This document shows, piece by piece, positions 62,072 to 64,000 of a stretch of 64,000 nt of DNA. Position numbers and translations under genes: made by a program. Source of the DNA: Pontibacter qinzhouensis (GTDB lineage Bacteria; Bacteroidota; Bacteroidia; Cytophagales; Hymenobacteraceae). The stretch is taken from positions 1 to 64,000 of the forward strand of contig NZ_VRTY01000026.1 in the NCBI RefSeq assembly GCF_008017455.1, read 5' to 3'. The notes under the pieces were generated by a model. The model was not told the origin of the DNA. It saw only the letters and a program-made list of their open reading frames with translations, and made no database searches. Numbering within the stretch: the stretch's first letter is position 1; every line of letters begins with the position of its first letter.

Positions 62072-62695
62072 ATGACACAAACAAACGAAAGCACCACCGT
62101 ATTAGCTGCACTGGCGCAAGACCCGGTTCTGGCAAAAATTATAGCTACAGGAACACCTCTCTCCTCCTCCCGTTCCGAAGACCTATACTACAGGCTGTTG
62201 AGCGCTATTGTGTCGCAGCAATTGGCCACGAAGGTTGCGGCTACTATTTTCAGAAGGTTTACCGCTCTCTTTCCAGATGCCTACCCTGCTCCTGTGCTTG
62301 TACTGGCTACACCCGACGAGGTGCTCCGGAGCGCCGGACTTTCGTTTCAGAAAATTGGCTACATCCGGAATGTGGCTGCTTTTGCCCAGAACGGGAAACT
62401 GGAGCATGGCGCTATTGATGCTATGCCTGATGAAGACCTGATCTTGCACCTGACGCAGATAAAAGGCATTGGTCGCTGGACAGCCGAAATGCTGCTGATG
62501 TTCGCCCTGGAGCGGCCCGATATACTGCCTCTCGATGACCTGGGGATTCAGAATGCTTTTAAAAAACAATACATGCTGGAGGAGAAGGGCAAGGCACTAA
62601 AAATAAAGATGCAGGAAATAGCAGAAGCCTGGCGGCCATACCGCACCGTTGCCTGTAAATATCTGTGGCAATCGCTGGATAATGCGCCTAAATAA
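62072..62695 (+). CDS. DNA-3-methyladenine glycosylase II (HhH-GPD)
   Basis: 207 residues from the ATG at 62072 (ten more if 62042 is used). Blocks: LLSAIVSQQLATKVA near 50, the helix-hairpin-helix motif LTQIKGIGRWTAEMLLMFAL near 137 and the catalytic aspartate in LPLDDLG near 163. It excises alkylated purines in base excision repair. At this length it is the short AlkA/MAG-type without the extra N-terminal domain of E. coli AlkA. Single gene. Confidence 0.92.
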   Translation: MTQTNESTTVLAALAQDPVLAKIIATGTPLSSSRSEDLYYRLLSAIVSQQLATKVAATIFRRFTALFPDAYPAPVLVLATPDEVLRSAGLSFQKIGYIRNVAAFAQNGKLEHGAIDAMPDEDLILHLTQIKGIGRWTAEMLLMFALERPDILPLDDLGIQNAFKKQYMLEEKGKALKIKMQEIAEAWRPYRTVACKYLWQSLDNAPK

Positions 62696-63130
62696 TTTAA
62701 GTTCCTTTCGTTATTTTAAATTGTATATCTATTGTTACATTTGGCTCTTGGTAAACAGATTGCCTAACCTTGGTTATAACATGTTGAAATTTCTTTTATA
62801 GGGCATTTTCATTTGAATAATTTAAACGAATGCCCTAAGCAGCAGTAAATATGTGGCTCCTGTTGATGGATGACTCGTTTCTCCATTTCCAACTACAGAA
62901 ATTCAGGCTCACAACAGACTTAGTCTTAGCTCTTGCTATTAATTTTCAATAGCAGGACTCCCTCATCATGCATATTTGCAAAAAATAAATGCTGTAGGTA
63001 AAGAAGTCAAATTTGAAAAACTGGCATGAGCTGTTAGAACCAGTTTAACAGTTACTCTGCACCTCTAAATTCACGTCATAATTTAATTCCATATTCGTAA
63101 AACGCTACATCAAATCCCAAACTTAATTTT
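62696..63130. other. Intergenic region before the terminal gene
   Basis: About 435 bp with 57-bp repeat copy 20 and a weak 7-bp hairpin at 62934-62954. No other feature was seen. Confidence 0.5.
62767..62823 (+). repeat. 57-bp dispersed repeat, copy 20
   Basis: ACCTTGGT start (one base off), decayed centre ATAGGGC, well kept end TTTTCATTTGAATAATTT. Confidence 0.7.
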
Positions 63131-64000
63131 ATGTTAAAATATTTTACCCTTTCCATTAGCTTTATTTTTATCTGCATCACTACCGGCCTATCCCAAAATA
63201 CCTTTAAAAAAGGATTTCTGGTGTTTGCTATAGGCGATACCTTACATGGTTTACTGGAAGACCGTGTAGATATAAGAAACGCGCAGGAGGTTATGTTTAA
63301 GCAAACCGAAACAGCTGACAAAAAACTTTACTTCCCAACCGATTTATCTGCTTACCAGGTTGGCTCCCGGACCTACCTCTCCACCAACGTTAAACAAAAC
63401 GGGCAGCCACAAAACTTGTTTCTGGAAGTAATTAACGATGGTCCGCTGCGCTTGCTATATTACAAAGACATAGACGACAAGCAGCACTTTTACGCACAGA
63501 CCGCAACTGAATTTCATGAACTGACAAACGAGCGCAAAACCGTTGATCAGAACGGTAAAACTTTCTCGTTCTATACCAAAGCCCACGTCACGATTCTAAA
63601 CACATTAACCGCCGACTGTGGTGAGCCAGCAACCGAGAAGCTCAACTTCACCATGAAAGCCTTGTCGGCTCACGTAGCGGCATATAATGCCTGCAGGGGC
63701 GGCCTAAGCTATGCTTCAGCAAAAGCTACTACAAAGCCAACCTTTTCTCAATCTGTTTTTGTGGGTATTAACCAGTCGCAGGTGGTAACAGCTGGTGCAG
63801 CCCGTTTTCAGGAAACAAATACGCGCACAGGCTTAAATGCCGGAGCTGGTATTCATTTAAACTTCCCGAACAGAAAATACCATGTCGATTTGCTGGCAGA
63901 ATATAATCGGAAGGGAGCAGAAGCCGAAGCCGAACGTATTAATTTCGACCTGCATTACATCAGCCTCTCGCCGGGCTTCAGTTACACATTCTCTAAGAGC
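63131..64000 (+). CDS. Exported outer-membrane barrel protein (C-terminus outside window)
   Basis: 290 residues visible from the ATG at 63131; the frame is open at the right edge. A signal peptide ends near SQ at residue 22. The first 170 residues form an N-terminal domain (FAIGDTLHGLLEDRVDI, YQVGSRTYLS) with two cysteines; from about residue 205 the sequence alternates like a PorT/OmpA-type barrel (FVGINQSQVVTAG, HVDLLAEYNRKG). Similar outer-membrane beta-barrel proteins are common in Cytophagales with unknown function. Confidence 0.7.
   Translation, partial: MLKYFTLSISFIFICITTGLSQNTFKKGFLVFAIGDTLHGLLEDRVDIRNAQEVMFKQTETADKKLYFPTDLSAYQVGSRTYLSTNVKQNGQPQNLFLEVINDGPLRLLYYKDIDDKQHFYAQTATEFHELTNERKTVDQNGKTFSFYTKAHVTILNTLTADCGEPATEKLNFTMKALSAHVAAYNACRGGLSYASAKATTKPTFSQSVFVGINQSQVVTAGAARFQETNTRTGLNAGAGIHLNFPNRKYHVDLLAEYNRKGAEAEAERINFDLHYISLSPGFSYTFSKS

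Noticed and set aside
6573-62823. The 57-bp repeats as simple rho-independent terminators
   Set aside because: Only copy 19 forms a good stem followed by a T run. Others lie between divergent genes or follow a separate, stronger terminator.

Overview
The window reads as chromosomal DNA of a free-living Bacteroidota bacterium, most likely a Cytophagales / Hymenobacteraceae relative (Pontibacter-like; this is inference from gene content, not a database match). Supporting signs are a secreted protein with a type IX secretion C-terminal sorting domain (11208-12305), a DUF3822-coaD pair, a very long poly-HAMP signalling protein, a Zn-less sirtuin, a GH127 arabinofuranosidase and a CE12 esterase. 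Shine-Dalgarno signals are weak, and intergenic DNA is AT-rich with long hairpin terminators. No rRNA, tRNA, CRISPR array, prophage or classical transposase gene was found.

Layout. 1-3.9 kb (minus): a poly-HAMP sensor protein cut by the left edge, an orphan ParA and a SixA-type phosphatase. 4.0-7.4 kb (plus): topA and a sirtuin. 7.6-13.4 kb: CE12 esterase, DUF4197 protein, DUF922 HExxH protein, T9SS cargo protein and a HAD phosphatase. 13.4-17.2 kb: a divergent TcmP-like protein and penicillin-binding protein 1A. 17.6-23.1 kb (minus): 6-phosphogluconate dehydrogenase, a TrpD-like protein, an MDR oxidoreductase and a sorbosone-dehydrogenase-like lipoprotein. 23.1-26.5 kb: gene-poor DNA with a GC-rich structured element and a BamA-like barrel. 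26.5-28.9 kb: GH127 enzyme. 29.3-37.8 kb (minus): a membrane-stress-type cluster of YqiJ-like protein, flotillin and a giant DUF3686 AAA+ ATPase, with a frameshifted DUF559 gene between inverted repeats inserted in it. 39.0-40.5 kb: two DUF2382 stress proteins. 40.9-43.8 kb: a YdiJ-like FAD/Fe-S dehydrogenase. 44.4-48.0 kb: the ATP-grasp / alpha-E / transglutaminase cassette. 48-52 kb: DUF1206 protein, YqhD-like alcohol dehydrogenase, AlaA-like aminotransferase. 52.4-57.3 kb: DUF3822, coaD, NUDIX, pyrE, phosphodiesterase, a small basic protein, threonine aldolase. 58.5-61.5 kb: P-II, AmtB and a barrel protein. 62.0-64.0 kb: an AlkA-type glycosylase and an outer-membrane protein cut by the right edge.

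Genes that work together: P-II with AmtB (ammonium uptake); YqiJ-like, flotillin and the DUF3686 ATPase (membrane microdomain or stress machinery); ATP-grasp, alpha-E and transglutaminase (an uncharacterised peptide-ligating system); GH127 and CE12 (arabinan and pectin side-chain breakdown), though without SusC/SusD here.

The most unusual feature is not a gene. At least 20 copies of an asymmetric, roughly 57-bp intergenic repeat (11 forward, 9 reverse) are scattered through the window. Each begins CCCTTG, carries a central GGAAGG-type block and ends TTTTCATTnGAATAATT. The length is almost invariant while the internal spacer is variable. I cannot match it to a known repeat class. A second candidate mobile element (23895-24236) has a GC-rich, strongly structured core, 11-bp terminal inverted repeats and a 9-bp direct repeat flanking it, one copy of which lies at the edge of one of the 57-bp repeats.
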